Below are positions 52,394 to 60,851 of a DNA stretch of 64,000 bases, piece by piece. The DNA comes from Flavobacterium reichenbachii. GTDB lineage: Bacteria; Bacteroidota; Bacteroidia; Flavobacteriales; Flavobacteriaceae. Every line of letters begins with the position of its first letter. The stretch's first letter is position 1. A model generated the notes under the pieces. That model did not search any database and was not told the origin of the DNA. It worked only from the letters and a program-made list of their open reading frames with translations. The stretch spans positions 62,001 through 126,000 of the forward strand of contig NZ_MUHF01000005.1 of assembly GCF_002217435.1 (NCBI RefSeq), in the 5' to 3' direction. The position numbers and the translations under genes were made by a program.

Positions 52394-55168
52394 ATGCAAA
52401 ATGACATTTATCAAATTAAAAGATTATTACAGACCAATGATGGTGACTTTACCTATTACAGCCTTGCTGAGATGGAAAACCAGGGATTTAATATTAAAAA
52501 AATGCCATTCTCCATTCGAATTCTTCTGGAAAATGTATTGCGAAATTTTGATGATTTTGCTATTACAAAAGAAAACATTGCAACGCTGTTGAACTGGCGT
52601 CCAGAAGCTTCAGATAAAGATATTCCTTTTAAACCCGCAAGAGTTCTTATGCAGGACTTTACCGGAGTGCCGGCTGTAGTAGATATTGCCTCACTCCGCG
52701 CAGAAGTTGCGAGAAGAGGAAAAAATTTTGATGGAATTAACCCTTTGATTCCGGTAGATCTGGTAATTGACCACTCTGTACAGGTAGATTATTTTGGGAC
52801 TGAATACTCTTATCAAAAAAACATTGATGAAGAATACAAGCGTAATAATGAACGATATGAGTTTTTAAAATGGGCTCAGGAATCGTTTACAAATTTTAAT
52901 GTTGTGCCTCCGGGAATGGGAATATGTCATCAGGTAAATCTGGAATACCTTTCTAAAGGAGTTATAGAACGCAATGGCGAAGTTTTTCCAGACACTCTGG
53001 TTGGAACAGACAGTCATACTCCAATGGTAAATGGAATTGGTGTGATTGCGTGGGGCGTTGGCGGTATTGAAGCAGAAGCAGCAATTCTGGGACAGCCGAT
53101 TTATTTTATCATGCCCGAGGTAATCGGACTTAAACTTACTGGTAAAATTCCTCTAGGTTCAACCTCTACAGATATGGTATTGACTATTGCAGAGCTCCTT
53201 AGAAAATATGGAGTTGTAGGCAAATTTGTGGAAGTTTACGGATCGGGGCTTGACAATCTAAGCGTGCCTGATCGCGCTACTATCGGAAATATGTCTCCAG
53301 AATTTGGCTGTACGGTTACTTTTTTTCCGACGGATGAAAAAACATTAGAATACATGAGACTCAGCAATCGTTCTGAAAAACAGATTGATTTAGTTGAAAA
53401 ATACTGTAAAGCAAATCTCTTATGGCGCACAGGCGATGAAGCGATAACTTACACCGACGTTCTTGAACTGGATCTTTCTACTATCGAACCCACTATTGCG
53501 GGGCCAAAAAGACCGCAGGACAAAATTTTACTTAAGAATCTTGAACCCGCTTTTGTTGATTTGCTGGATAAAAATTTTGGGAGAAAATATACTAAACCTG
53601 CAAAACAATTAACCCATTGGTTTGCCGAGGGAGGTTCTCAGCCTTTGAGTGCCGGCGCTCCGGTTCCAGACGATATTTCGATTGATGAGAAAATAGAAAA
53701 CGGAAGCAAAAGTGTGGCTGTAACTATTGGTTCAGAGCAATTTACACTTTCAGATGGTGCTGTAGCAATAGCCGCTATTACATCCTGCACAAATACCTCT
53801 AATCCTTTTCTGATGATTGGAGCGGGTCTAATAGCTCAAAAGGCAAGAGAAAGCGGCATTAACATCAAACCATGGGTAAAAACTTCGCTGGCACCGGGAT
53901 CAAAAGTAGTAACAGAATATTTAATAAAAGCCGATTTATTAAAGGATCTCGAAGCTCTTAAATTTCATGTGGTAGGTTATGGCTGTACTTCCTGCATAGG
54001 AAATTCAGGACCGCTTCCGCCGCATGTTGCAAAAGCTGTAGAAGATCATAATCTTGTACTTGCATCGGTATTGTCTGGAAATAGAAATTTTGAAGCCAGA
54101 ATACATCCGCAGATCAAAATGAATTTTCTAATGTCGCCTATGCTTGTGGTTATCTTTGCTATTGCAGGGCGTGTAGATATTGATATTATCAATGAACCAC
54201 TGAGCTACGACTCTAACTTACTGCCTGTTTATCTTAAAGATTTATGGCCTACAAACGATCAAATTAATAAAGTTTTGAGTGATGTTTTAACCCCGAAACA
54301 ATTTGCCGACTGTTATTCAACGATATTTGAAGGCAATGAAATCTGGAAACAGCTGCAGGCTCCCGTAGAAAAAAATTATCAGTGGAATCATGATTCAACT
54401 TATATAAAAGAAGCTCCCTTTTTTAAAGATCTTCCGGAACAGCCTAATGCGTTGCAAGATATTGTAGACGCCAGAACTTTACTGGTACTTGGGGACAGTA
54501 TAACAACAGATCATATTTCGCCTGCAGGATCATTTAAGGAAAATTCTGCTGCTGGAAAATATCTTTTAAGCCGAGGTGTTGAGAAAAATGATTTCAATTC
54601 TTATGGCTCACGCAGAGGCCATGATGAAGTTATGGTAAGAGGTACGTTTGCAAATGTACGTCTTAAAAATGCATTGGCAGATCAGGAAGGCGGTTTTACC
54701 AAATATCTTCTAACGGGAGAAGAAATGAGTATTTACGAAGCTTCTGCAAAATATAAAGAAGCCGAAACACCTCTAATTATTCTTGCAGGAAAAGAATACG
54801 GCAGCGGTTCGTCTAGAGACTGGGCTGCAAAAGGTACTTTTTTACTGGGAATAAAAGCAGTTCTCACAGAAAGTTACGAAAGAATTCATAGAAGTAATCT
54901 TGTGGGTATGGGCGTGCTGCCTCTGCAGTATAAAGATCAGGAAAATGCAGCCAGTCTTGGACTTACAGGCAGAGAATTTTTTACTATAGAAGGAATTGCA
55001 AACGACATTAAACCCTTGAAAGAACTCTCTATTAAGGCCGTAAAGGAAAATGGAGAAATCATAAATTTTAATGCAATTGCAAGGCTGGATTCAAAAATTG
55101 AAATTGAATATTATAGAAATAATGGAATATTACAATATGTTTTAAGACAATTTCTTCAGAAATTATAA
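52394..55168 (+). CDS. acnA: aconitate hydratase A
   Basis: A 924-residue aconitase of the AcnA/IRP1 class, close to the family's 890-900. The 4Fe-4S ligands appear as the Cys of 'AITSCTNTSNPF' and the pair in 'GYGCTSCIGNSGPL'. Substrate contacts include 'GTDSHTPMVNG' and 'EYGSGSSRDWAAKG'. It interconverts citrate and isocitrate in the TCA cycle; IRP1-like forms can also bind RNA when the cluster is lost. It is alone among AraC genes rather than with other TCA genes, and ends in a strong terminator. Confidence 0.95.
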   Translation: MQNDIYQIKRLLQTNDGDFTYYSLAEMENQGFNIKKMPFSIRILLENVLRNFDDFAITKENIATLLNWRPEASDKDIPFKPARVLMQDFTGVPAVVDIASLRAEVARRGKNFDGINPLIPVDLVIDHSVQVDYFGTEYSYQKNIDEEYKRNNERYEFLKWAQESFTNFNVVPPGMGICHQVNLEYLSKGVIERNGEVFPDTLVGTDSHTPMVNGIGVIAWGVGGIEAEAAILGQPIYFIMPEVIGLKLTGKIPLGSTSTDMVLTIAELLRKYGVVGKFVEVYGSGLDNLSVPDRATIGNMSPEFGCTVTFFPTDEKTLEYMRLSNRSEKQIDLVEKYCKANLLWRTGDEAITYTDVLELDLSTIEPTIAGPKRPQDKILLKNLEPAFVDLLDKNFGRKYTKPAKQLTHWFAEGGSQPLSAGAPVPDDISIDEKIENGSKSVAVTIGSEQFTLSDGAVAIAAITSCTNTSNPFLMIGAGLIAQKARESGINIKPWVKTSLAPGSKVVTEYLIKADLLKDLEALKFHVVGYGCTSCIGNSGPLPPHVAKAVEDHNLVLASVLSGNRNFEARIHPQIKMNFLMSPMLVVIFAIAGRVDIDIINEPLSYDSNLLPVYLKDLWPTNDQINKVLSDVLTPKQFADCYSTIFEGNEIWKQLQAPVEKNYQWNHDSTYIKEAPFFKDLPEQPNALQDIVDARTLLVLGDSITTDHISPAGSFKENSAAGKYLLSRGVEKNDFNSYGSRRGHDEVMVRGTFANVRLKNALADQEGGFTKYLLTGEEMSIYEASAKYKEAETPLIILAGKEYGSGSSRDWAAKGTFLLGIKAVLTESYERIHRSNLVGMGVLPLQYKDQENAASLGLTGREFFTIEGIANDIKPLKELSIKAVKENGEIINFNAIARLDSKIEIEYYRNNGILQYVLRQFLQKL

Positions 55169-55216
55169 AATGAATTAGAGGATTTTTAAATGATCTTCGA
55201 CTGATATTCTAGATTC

Positions 55217-55259
55217 CAAATGTCTCCAAATTAATTTAATTTGGAGACATTTTATTTTA
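55217..55259 (+). terminator. terminator of acnA
   Basis: AATGTCTCCAAATTA and TAATTTGGAGACATT form a 15-bp perfect stem around ATT, followed by TTATTTT. It lies 49 bases past the stop. Confidence 0.92.
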
Positions 55260-55327
55260 AACAACTCATAATAAAAAACTTGAATGCATTACTTTAAAAA
55301 AACAACTAAAACAAAAAGTTTATTTAA

Positions 55328-55404
55328 ATGTTAAAATCTTTAAATTTTATAACTTTATGTCAAGATTTGAGCTTTTATTAAAGAGCATTTTTATGCAACT
55401 TTGA
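55328..55404 (+). promoter_or_regulatory. 77-bp conserved element, copy B
   Basis: Duplicate of copy A (49988-50064), 227 bases upstream of the subfamily-2 AraC gene at 55631. The reading frame of copy A is closed by a TAA at codon 18 here, while the nucleotide core (TTTAAATTTTATAA and CATTTTTATGCAACTTTGA) is kept. Confidence 0.6.
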
Positions 55405-55630
55405 TCCTTAAATAAAACAATAATTTAAAATAAATAAAACAGTTTAATAAAACTGAAATAGAATAAAAATATATTAAACATCTTAAAGTACACGTAAAGT
55501 ATTAAAAACTCTAATCAAATGCTCATCAAATACCTCCCCTTTTCTAAAACGGCAATTTCAATAAATTATATAATTTTAGAATACTTTTTTGCTCCCGAAA
55601 AGAATAATAACATGCAAAATTATTTAGAAA
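55405..55630. other. upstream region of the AraC gene at 55631
   Basis: AT-rich, no open frame. The last 20 bases (ATTATTTAGAAAATGG) equal those before the paralogue at 51144. Confidence 0.4.
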
Positions 55631-56566
55631 ATGGAAAAAAATAAAAAAAGTCAAATCATCGATTTTTTCGACAATGTAAAAGTCATGGGTGCCAACTTTT
55701 CTGAAGGGCACATTGGAGACGAAGATTTTTCGTTAATCAACTCCAAGGTAATTCATCCAGAACATACACTTCCCTATTCTACCCCTTTATTTTACACCAC
55801 TTTTTATTCAATTGGCGTTGTAATTGATGCTCATGGAAGTATTTTAGTTGATAAAATGCCGTTTGCTACCAAACCTGGTATGCTGTTTATTAATAAACCC
55901 GGCGAACCGCAGCAATTAACCTGGGAAACGATGAATGAGACATATGGATTATGCTTTACCGAAAATTTCCTTTCTAAATATGCTGGAATATCCATTTATA
56001 AAACATTCCCTTTTCTGCTATTCGAAAGACATGTACCACTGCAAAACACTGTAGAATTTCAGCAGGAACTTAAAAAGATTATTTTGCAAATTAATACCGA
56101 ATTACGCAGAGAATCACCGCTGAAAAAAAAGATACTCGCCAATTTACTCACCAGATTCCTGCTTAAAATAAAACAAGAATTTTGGGAAGGATACAAAATT
56201 AATACGCCGCAAACCAGAAACCCAGATATTGTAAAAGATTTTAAACAAAATTTAGAATACCATTATGACCAGCTTCAAAAAGGAAAAGTCAATCAGATCC
56301 TCTATATAAAAGATTATGCTGAAATGCAGCATCTTCATGAAAACTATCTTTCTAAAGTTTTAAAGGAAAAAACAGGAAAAACCGGCAGTCAGTTAATTGC
56401 TGAAAAAACTTTGGGTGTCGCCAAAAGTCTCATCAAAGATTCAAGGCTTTCGGTAAAAGAGATTGCTTATATATTGGGGTTTTCTTATATATCGTATTTT
56501 AATATCTTTTTTAAAAAACACACTGGCCAAACCCCTGGAAGTTATCGTAAAAAGAGTCTATATTAA
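55631..56566 (+). CDS. AraC family regulator, subfamily 2
   Basis: A 311-residue regulator, near-duplicate of 51144 with the same length. N-terminal sensor 'YSTPLFYTTFYSIGVVIDAHGSILV', 'YGLCFTENFLSKYAGISIYKTFPFLLFERHVPL' in pieces; HTH 'MQHLHENYLSKVLKEKTGKTGSQLI' and 'VKEIAYILGFSYISYFNIFFKKHTGQTPGSYRKK'. Flanks acnA with its paralogue. Confidence 0.9.
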   Translation: MEKNKKSQIIDFFDNVKVMGANFSEGHIGDEDFSLINSKVIHPEHTLPYSTPLFYTTFYSIGVVIDAHGSILVDKMPFATKPGMLFINKPGEPQQLTWETMNETYGLCFTENFLSKYAGISIYKTFPFLLFERHVPLQNTVEFQQELKKIILQINTELRRESPLKKKILANLLTRFLLKIKQEFWEGYKINTPQTRNPDIVKDFKQNLEYHYDQLQKGKVNQILYIKDYAEMQHLHENYLSKVLKEKTGKTGSQLIAEKTLGVAKSLIKDSRLSVKEIAYILGFSYISYFNIFFKKHTGQTPGSYRKKSLY

Positions 56567-56729
56567 ATTCCTTCGGTGCAATTATTTTCAACACATAAAA
56601 ACATATTTTTTTGAAGATTAAAAAAAAACGTTTCACTAATCTAAATGCACACAGTTAATCTATGTGTGGAAACTTGTTTCTTTTAATCTCTTTTTGATAC
56701 AATCGCATCCCATATTTTAGGAATATAGA

Positions 56730-56750
56730 CTATGCTTCTATGTGTTAAAG
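56730..56750 (+). repeat. dispersed motif copy 2
   Basis: CTATGCTTCTATGTGTTAAA, one change from the copy at 43585. It lies between convergent AraC genes. Confidence 0.45.
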
Positions 56751-56843
56751 TTTGTATGAATTTTTAATTTCATCCAACGATTTATATTAAATTTCACAAA
56801 TATAGTGTTAAGACTAAGATTCAATAATACAATCCTAAACCGT

Positions 56844-57821
56844 TTACCAACTTGGTCTTATATTTACTGATTCGCCCCGATAAATATGAACGCGATCAGA
56901 ATCTGAAGCATTAAAATCGTTCCTGACTAAATTTGGAGTGTTTTGGGTATGCTTTTTATAAAATGTATAAAAATATTTAAGATCGCCGAAACCAAACAAC
57001 GCTGCAATTTCGGTCATTGGTTTATCTGTATTCTTTAGCAAATAAGTAATTTCATCAATAAGTCTCTCGTTGATCCAATGATTGATGGTCTTTCCTGAGC
57101 TTTTAGTTACAACCTTAGAAAGATACGTCTGGCTGAAATTCAGCATTTTTGCATGTTCTTTTGTTCGAAAAATTGTTGAGGTTTTCCCTGAAATCAACAT
57201 GCTGAAATTCTGATCTATATTTTTGAAAAAAGAGGTTAGAACCGCAGTATTTTTTTCGTCCTGAATCTCGAGTTTAATTTTGTTCTGATGTTGTTGTATC
57301 AGAAGTAAAATATTAATGAGAAGATTAGAAATCATCTCGTTTTTAAAATTTAATCCAACAGTAGCTTCTTCGTAGATTTGCGCACAAATTTCCTCAAAAG
57401 CCTTAAAATCATTACTATTTAAGTAATAATTTAATGCACTTATGTTATTTTTTAATGGGATTTCTTCGATGCCTTCTGGAAAATATTTCTTAAAAAAATC
57501 TGTCGTAAAAGAAATACTGTATCCAACGGGTGACTCTGTCCAGCCGCTTGAAAAATAAACACCCGGCTGTTTCATAAAAACATGTTGTGGACCAAGTTCA
57601 TAAATATGATCTCCTACAACAAAAGTGCCTTTTCCGCCTTGTATTACGGTTAAAGTATAATAATCTGGTCTAAAGGTTGGAGTAAGATACGGCATTTGCA
57701 ATCCCATATCATGAATTTTTATGATAGCAAAATCATCGCTGTCAATATAAGAAGAGACCGGTAAATTCATAAAAGCAAGAATGTCTCTAAACTTGCTTAA
57801 GGTGGTTAGTTCTGGTTTCAT
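56844..57821 (-). CDS. AraC family regulator, subfamily 1
   Basis: A 325-residue paralogue of 36816 and 50118: 'MKPELTTLSKFRDILAFMNLPV', 'YELGPQHVFMKQPGVYFSSGW', HTH 'HAKMLNFSQTYLSKVVTKSSGKTINHWI' and 'MTEIAALFGFGDLKYFYTFYKKHTQNTPNLVRNDF'. The only AraC gene here on the minus strand. It is divergent from the VOC/EVE/MarR operon, with a perfect -7 box at 57868-57875. Confidence 0.9.
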   Translation of the reverse strand: MKPELTTLSKFRDILAFMNLPVSSYIDSDDFAIIKIHDMGLQMPYLTPTFRPDYYTLTVIQGGKGTFVVGDHIYELGPQHVFMKQPGVYFSSGWTESPVGYSISFTTDFFKKYFPEGIEEIPLKNNISALNYYLNSNDFKAFEEICAQIYEEATVGLNFKNEMISNLLINILLLIQQHQNKIKLEIQDEKNTAVLTSFFKNIDQNFSMLISGKTSTIFRTKEHAKMLNFSQTYLSKVVTKSSGKTINHWINERLIDEITYLLKNTDKPMTEIAALFGFGDLKYFYTFYKKHTQNTPNLVRNDFNASDSDRVHIYRGESVNIRPSW

Positions 57822-57835
57822 ATTTACCCACTTAA

Positions 57836-57844
57836 TTGTCGCGT
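57836..57844. promoter_or_regulatory. half-site matching the MarR operator
   Basis: TTGTCGCGT, identical to nine bases at 57969-57977 inside the operator candidate of the divergent operon. It lies between the AraC -7 box and its start codon. Confidence 0.4.
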
Positions 57845-57867
57845 GTTATGCTAAATAACGTATTGAG

Positions 57868-57875
57868 CAAATTTA
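57868..57875 (-). promoter_or_regulatory. -7 box of the AraC gene at 56844
   Basis: TAAATTTG on the minus strand, an exact TAnnTTTG, 46 bases upstream of ATG 57821. Confidence 0.55.
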
Positions 57876-57965
57876 GTGAAATAGTAAAAAAAAAGGTCCT
57901 TACAGAGTACTTATTTCTGGTTATGTTTTATTCTATTTGAAAATAAAAAGGAAAAAAATAGGTTA

Positions 57966-57998
57966 TTGTTGTCGCGTATACTATATTTGCAACAACAA
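57966..57998. promoter_or_regulatory. palindromic operator over the VOC operon promoter
   Basis: TTGTTGTCGC and GCAACAACAA are inverted repeats (9 of 10 pairs) 13 bases apart. The -7 box TATATTTG (57982-57989) lies between them, so a bound repressor would block transcription. The MarR gene in the same operon (58815) is the probable binder. Confidence 0.65.
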
Positions 57999-58010
57999 AA
58001 AATTTATATT

Positions 58011-58385
58011 ATGAAAAAATTAATTTTCTCTTCTCTTCAAGTAAGGGATTTAGAGGTTTCAAAAGCTTTCTACACAGATAAATTAGGATTTGAATTATCA
58101 GAAATGACAAATCCGGAAGCATGCATTTTTAAATACAACCAAGGAGAAGCTAGCTTTGCACTAAGAAAACCTATTGGAGACTTAGACGGCAAAGAGCTTG
58201 GAACAGGAGTTTCTCTTTGGTTTACTGTTGATGAAAGAATTGAAGAACTTCAAAAACAGCTGACTGAAAAAGGAGTACTATTATTAGGATCAATTAACAA
58301 TACTCCTTTTGGCAAAACATTAATGGCAAAAGATCCTGACGGTTATGTTATTACATTTTTAGAACAAACGCAAAACAATCAATAA
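58011..58385 (+). CDS. VOC/glyoxalase-like protein
   Basis: A 124-residue single-VOC-domain protein from ATG 58011 (MKKLIFSSLQVRDLEVSKAFYTD); the frame start at 57966 lies in the operator. 'LGFELSEMTNPEACIFKYNQGEASFAL' and 'GKTLMAKDPDGYVITFLEQ' fit the glyoxalase/bleomycin-resistance fold. It may bind or convert a small electrophile. Its stop overlaps the next start (TAATG). First gene of a four-gene operon. Confidence 0.85.
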   Translation: MKKLIFSSLQVRDLEVSKAFYTDKLGFELSEMTNPEACIFKYNQGEASFALRKPIGDLDGKELGTGVSLWFTVDERIEELQKQLTEKGVLLLGSINNTPFGKTLMAKDPDGYVITFLEQTQNNQ

Positions 58386-58822
58386 TGAGTGATCGAGAGA
58401 TAAAATACTGGGTAATCTCAGCATCCAAAGATCACGTAAAGAATGGTACAGCGCAAGGAATTGCTCAGGCTTGTCATGGAAAATCAGCGCCTTTAAAGAG
58501 AATGAAAAAAGGAGATTTTATTCTTTATTATTCAGGAAAGCAAACTTTAGGAAAACCAGATAAATGCCAGGAATTTACAGCAATAGGAAAAGTATTAGAT
58601 GATGAAATATATCAGTTTCAAGTTTCTGAAGACTTTTGTCCTTCGAGAAGAAATATTGATTTTTTTGAATCTAAGGATCTCTCTATTCTTCCGTTAATTG
58701 AAGATTTAGATTTTATTCCAAACAAAAAAAGCTGGGGTTATCCATTTAGATTTGGTTTCTTTGAAATTAATTACCACGATTATAATTTAATTTCATCACA
58801 AATGCTTCAAAATCATGTCTGA
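58385..58822 (+). CDS. EVE domain protein (UPF0310-like)
   Basis: A 145-residue PUA-like EVE domain: 'YWVISASKDHVKNGTAQGIAQACHGKSAPLKRMKKGDFILYYS', 'FTAIGKVLDDEIYQFQVSEDFCPSRRNIDFFE'. EVE domains bind modified cytosine in DNA or modified RNA, and some are stress or phage-defence related; stand-alone forms are poorly known. Overlaps the VOC gene by one base and the MarR gene by eight, so all three are translationally coupled. Confidence 0.88.
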   Translation: MSDREIKYWVISASKDHVKNGTAQGIAQACHGKSAPLKRMKKGDFILYYSGKQTLGKPDKCQEFTAIGKVLDDEIYQFQVSEDFCPSRRNIDFFESKDLSILPLIEDLDFIPNKKSWGYPFRFGFFEINYHDYNLISSQMLQNHV

Positions 58823-59276
58823 AAAAATCGAATTTAAATTTAAAAGTCCAAACGACAGCCCAGGTTATCTGCTCGGGCAAATCACGATGCTTTGGCAGAG
58901 AAAACAAAAAAAAGCACTTGATCCTTTAGATCTCACACATACTCAATTTGTACTTCTCGCTGCTTTGGCGTGGCTTTCTAAAGAAAATGACAATGTAACT
59001 CAAATTGACATTGCCAATCAAAGTAATGCAGATAGAATGATGGTCTCAAAAGTACTGCGGACTCTGGAACAAAAAAAATTTATAACGCGTCATGAACATC
59101 AAACCGACACTCGAGCAAAGACTATTCGATTGACATTGATCGGCGAAAAAGTTTTACAAAAAGCTCTTACAGAAGTAGAAAATACAGATGCAGCATTTTT
59201 CTCCATTTTAGGAGAAAATCTCGCTTTGTTTAATTCTGAAATGGTAAAATTAATTGATGATAATAAAAGTGAATAA
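58815..59276 (+). CDS. MarR family transcriptional regulator
   Basis: A 153-residue winged-helix repressor: 'LGQITMLWQRKQKKALDPLDLTHTQFVLLAALAWLSKENDNVTQIDIANQSNADRMMVSKVLRTLEQKKFITRHEHQTDTRAKTIRLTLIGEKVLQKAL' in parts; the wing has D-x-R-A-K-x-I. No Cys for redox sensing seen. It probably binds the palindrome at 57966-57998 and autoregulates the operon. Confidence 0.9.
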   Translation: MSEKIEFKFKSPNDSPGYLLGQITMLWQRKQKKALDPLDLTHTQFVLLAALAWLSKENDNVTQIDIANQSNADRMMVSKVLRTLEQKKFITRHEHQTDTRAKTIRLTLIGEKVLQKALTEVENTDAAFFSILGENLALFNSEMVKLIDDNKSE

Positions 59277-59303
59277 AGATAAATATCTAAAAAGAAACAC
59301 ATT

Positions 59304-59627
59304 ATGACGACAATTGACTACAATAATAAAATTTGCACACTGATTAATGTTTTTACGGTTGAACCGGAAAGACTGAATGAATTGTTAGAAAGCTTAAAAA
59401 AAATTACCGTAAACGTAATGAGTAAGTATTCGGGTTTTATATCGGCTAATCTTCATGTTGGCGATGATATGAAAACGATTATCAATTATGCACAATGGGC
59501 TTCTATGGAAGATTATCAAAATGTTTTAAAAGATGAAGAAGCTTTAAAACATATGAAAGCTATTGCCGCAATTGCAACAGGTTTTAAACCTGCAACTTGC
59601 AGCGAAATATGGTCACATTCGGTATAA
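59304..59627 (+). CDS. antibiotic biosynthesis monooxygenase (ABM) protein
   Basis: A 107-residue ABM-fold protein: 'INVFTVEPERLNELLESLKKITVNVMSKYSGFISANLHVGDDMKTIINYAQWASMEDYQNVL' in parts. Similar in fold to the ABM protein at 23130 but not a close paralogue. Last gene of the VOC/EVE/MarR operon, 27 bases after marR. Confidence 0.82.
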   Translation: MTTIDYNNKICTLINVFTVEPERLNELLESLKKITVNVMSKYSGFISANLHVGDDMKTIINYAQWASMEDYQNVLKDEEALKHMKAIAAIATGFKPATCSEIWSHSV

Positions 59628-59680
59628 TCTGAAACATTTCATTAAAACTTACGATTTTCTTTTTTAGATAAGCTAAAAAA

Positions 59681-59719
59681 ATCTCTGTTAATCTTACCTG
59701 ATTTGTGATTAACAGAGAT
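59681..59719. terminator. bidirectional terminator between convergent genes
   Basis: ATCTCTGTTAATC and GATTAACAGAGAT form a 13-bp perfect stem with a 13-base loop. On the minus strand T6 follows (GATTTTTTAGC); on the plus strand the tract is weak. Confidence 0.75.
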
Positions 59720-59800
59720 AATTTATACTATTTTTTACTTAAATAAAAATGATTCTTCAGATGTTACAGCTGTTGATCTGTCTTGTACTGCAAACAAAAA

Positions 59801-60802
59801 TTATTTTTTTTCATCGACAAATACATATAATTTCTGCACTTTACCATTTTCAATCACAAACAAATCCATTCCGGAAACAACAGCTGGTTTCTCTTTTGAA
59901 CCAAAGTGCCAGTATAAACGAACTATATTATGATTGGTTTCAAGCAAATTTGCTGAAAATCTGAAATCAGGATTTTTTTTCTGAAGTTCTACAATAAATT
60001 TACTGATTTCATCACTTCCTACGGCAATAAAATGACGATCGACCATCTCAACATCGGCTGCATAAAATTGATTCAGCAAAGCATTTCTTTTGGTTTCATC
60101 TTTTTCATTCCAGATCTTAAGATGATTTTCTACTATTTCATTATTTTTTTTAGAATCTAGATCTGCAGCTGTTCTTTTAACAGAAGGATTTTTTGGAGAC
60201 CATAATACCGTTTTCGGATTAGATTTTTCATATCCTTTTCCGTTAGGATAAGAAACAAGTTCCATTTTAGATCCCCAAGGTGTTTCAAAATAAACCCACG
60301 ATTCGCCAGCCGTATCTCCAGACGGAGTCAGAAAAGGTTCTCCCAATATTTTTACACCTTTAGCTTTTAAATACTTTACTGCCGCATTTATATCTGCTGT
60401 ATAAAAAGCAATATGCGAAGCTCCTATATCATCAGAATTAGGATGAACAAGACTGCCTTTATTATCTTCATAACTAAACAATTCGATGCTCGCGCCTGTT
60501 CCTGCATTTATCATTTTTATGGTTACAGCTCCTGTTCCCTTGTTGATGTGGTTGGCTTCTTTCCAGCCTGCATCCAGTGGTATAGGACCTAGCTGTGTTA
60601 CAGGCGTAAAACCAAGTACATCGCTAAAAAATGTTATGCCTTTATTAAGATCGGGAACATTAATTCCAACATGGTCTACGCCGATAATTCCTGCGTTGTT
60701 TTGAGCAGCCGTTTTTTCTGAGGTCGAAAAGAAAAAAACTAAATTTAGTAAAGCTATGGCAGAAGTCTGCAATTTTTGATTTGATTTATGATTTGTTTTC
60801 AT
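59801..60802 (-). CDS. exported VOC-NTF2 (SnoaL) fusion protein
   Basis: A 333-residue protein with an N-terminal signal peptide (about 1-33, LQTSAIALLNLVFFFSTSEKTAA) and two domains. Residues 40-190 are a VOC domain ('GVDHVGINVPDLNKGITFFSDVLGFTPVTQLG', 'WVYFETPWGSKMELVSYP'). Residues ~210-333 are SnoaL/NTF2-like ('NEIVENHLKIWNEKDETKRNALLNQFYAADVEMVDRHFIAVGSDEISKFI' in parts). Periplasmic two-domain proteins of this sort probably bind or isomerise a small compound. Single gene upstream of an SDR gene. Confidence 0.87.
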   Translation of the reverse strand: MKTNHKSNQKLQTSAIALLNLVFFFSTSEKTAAQNNAGIIGVDHVGINVPDLNKGITFFSDVLGFTPVTQLGPIPLDAGWKEANHINKGTGAVTIKMINAGTGASIELFSYEDNKGSLVHPNSDDIGASHIAFYTADINAAVKYLKAKGVKILGEPFLTPSGDTAGESWVYFETPWGSKMELVSYPNGKGYEKSNPKTVLWSPKNPSVKRTAADLDSKKNNEIVENHLKIWNEKDETKRNALLNQFYAADVEMVDRHFIAVGSDEISKFIVELQKKNPDFRFSANLLETNHNIVRLYWHFGSKEKPAVVSGMDLFVIENGKVQKLYVFVDEKK

Positions 60803-60851
60803 GATTTTATAAATATTATTTTATTGTTTTAAATGGCTGTTAGACAAAAAA

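Noticed and set aside
51144..56566. AraC genes flanking acnA as ends of a composite transposon
   Set aside because: The flanking copies are regulators in direct orientation; no transposase, inverted ends or target duplication are seen.
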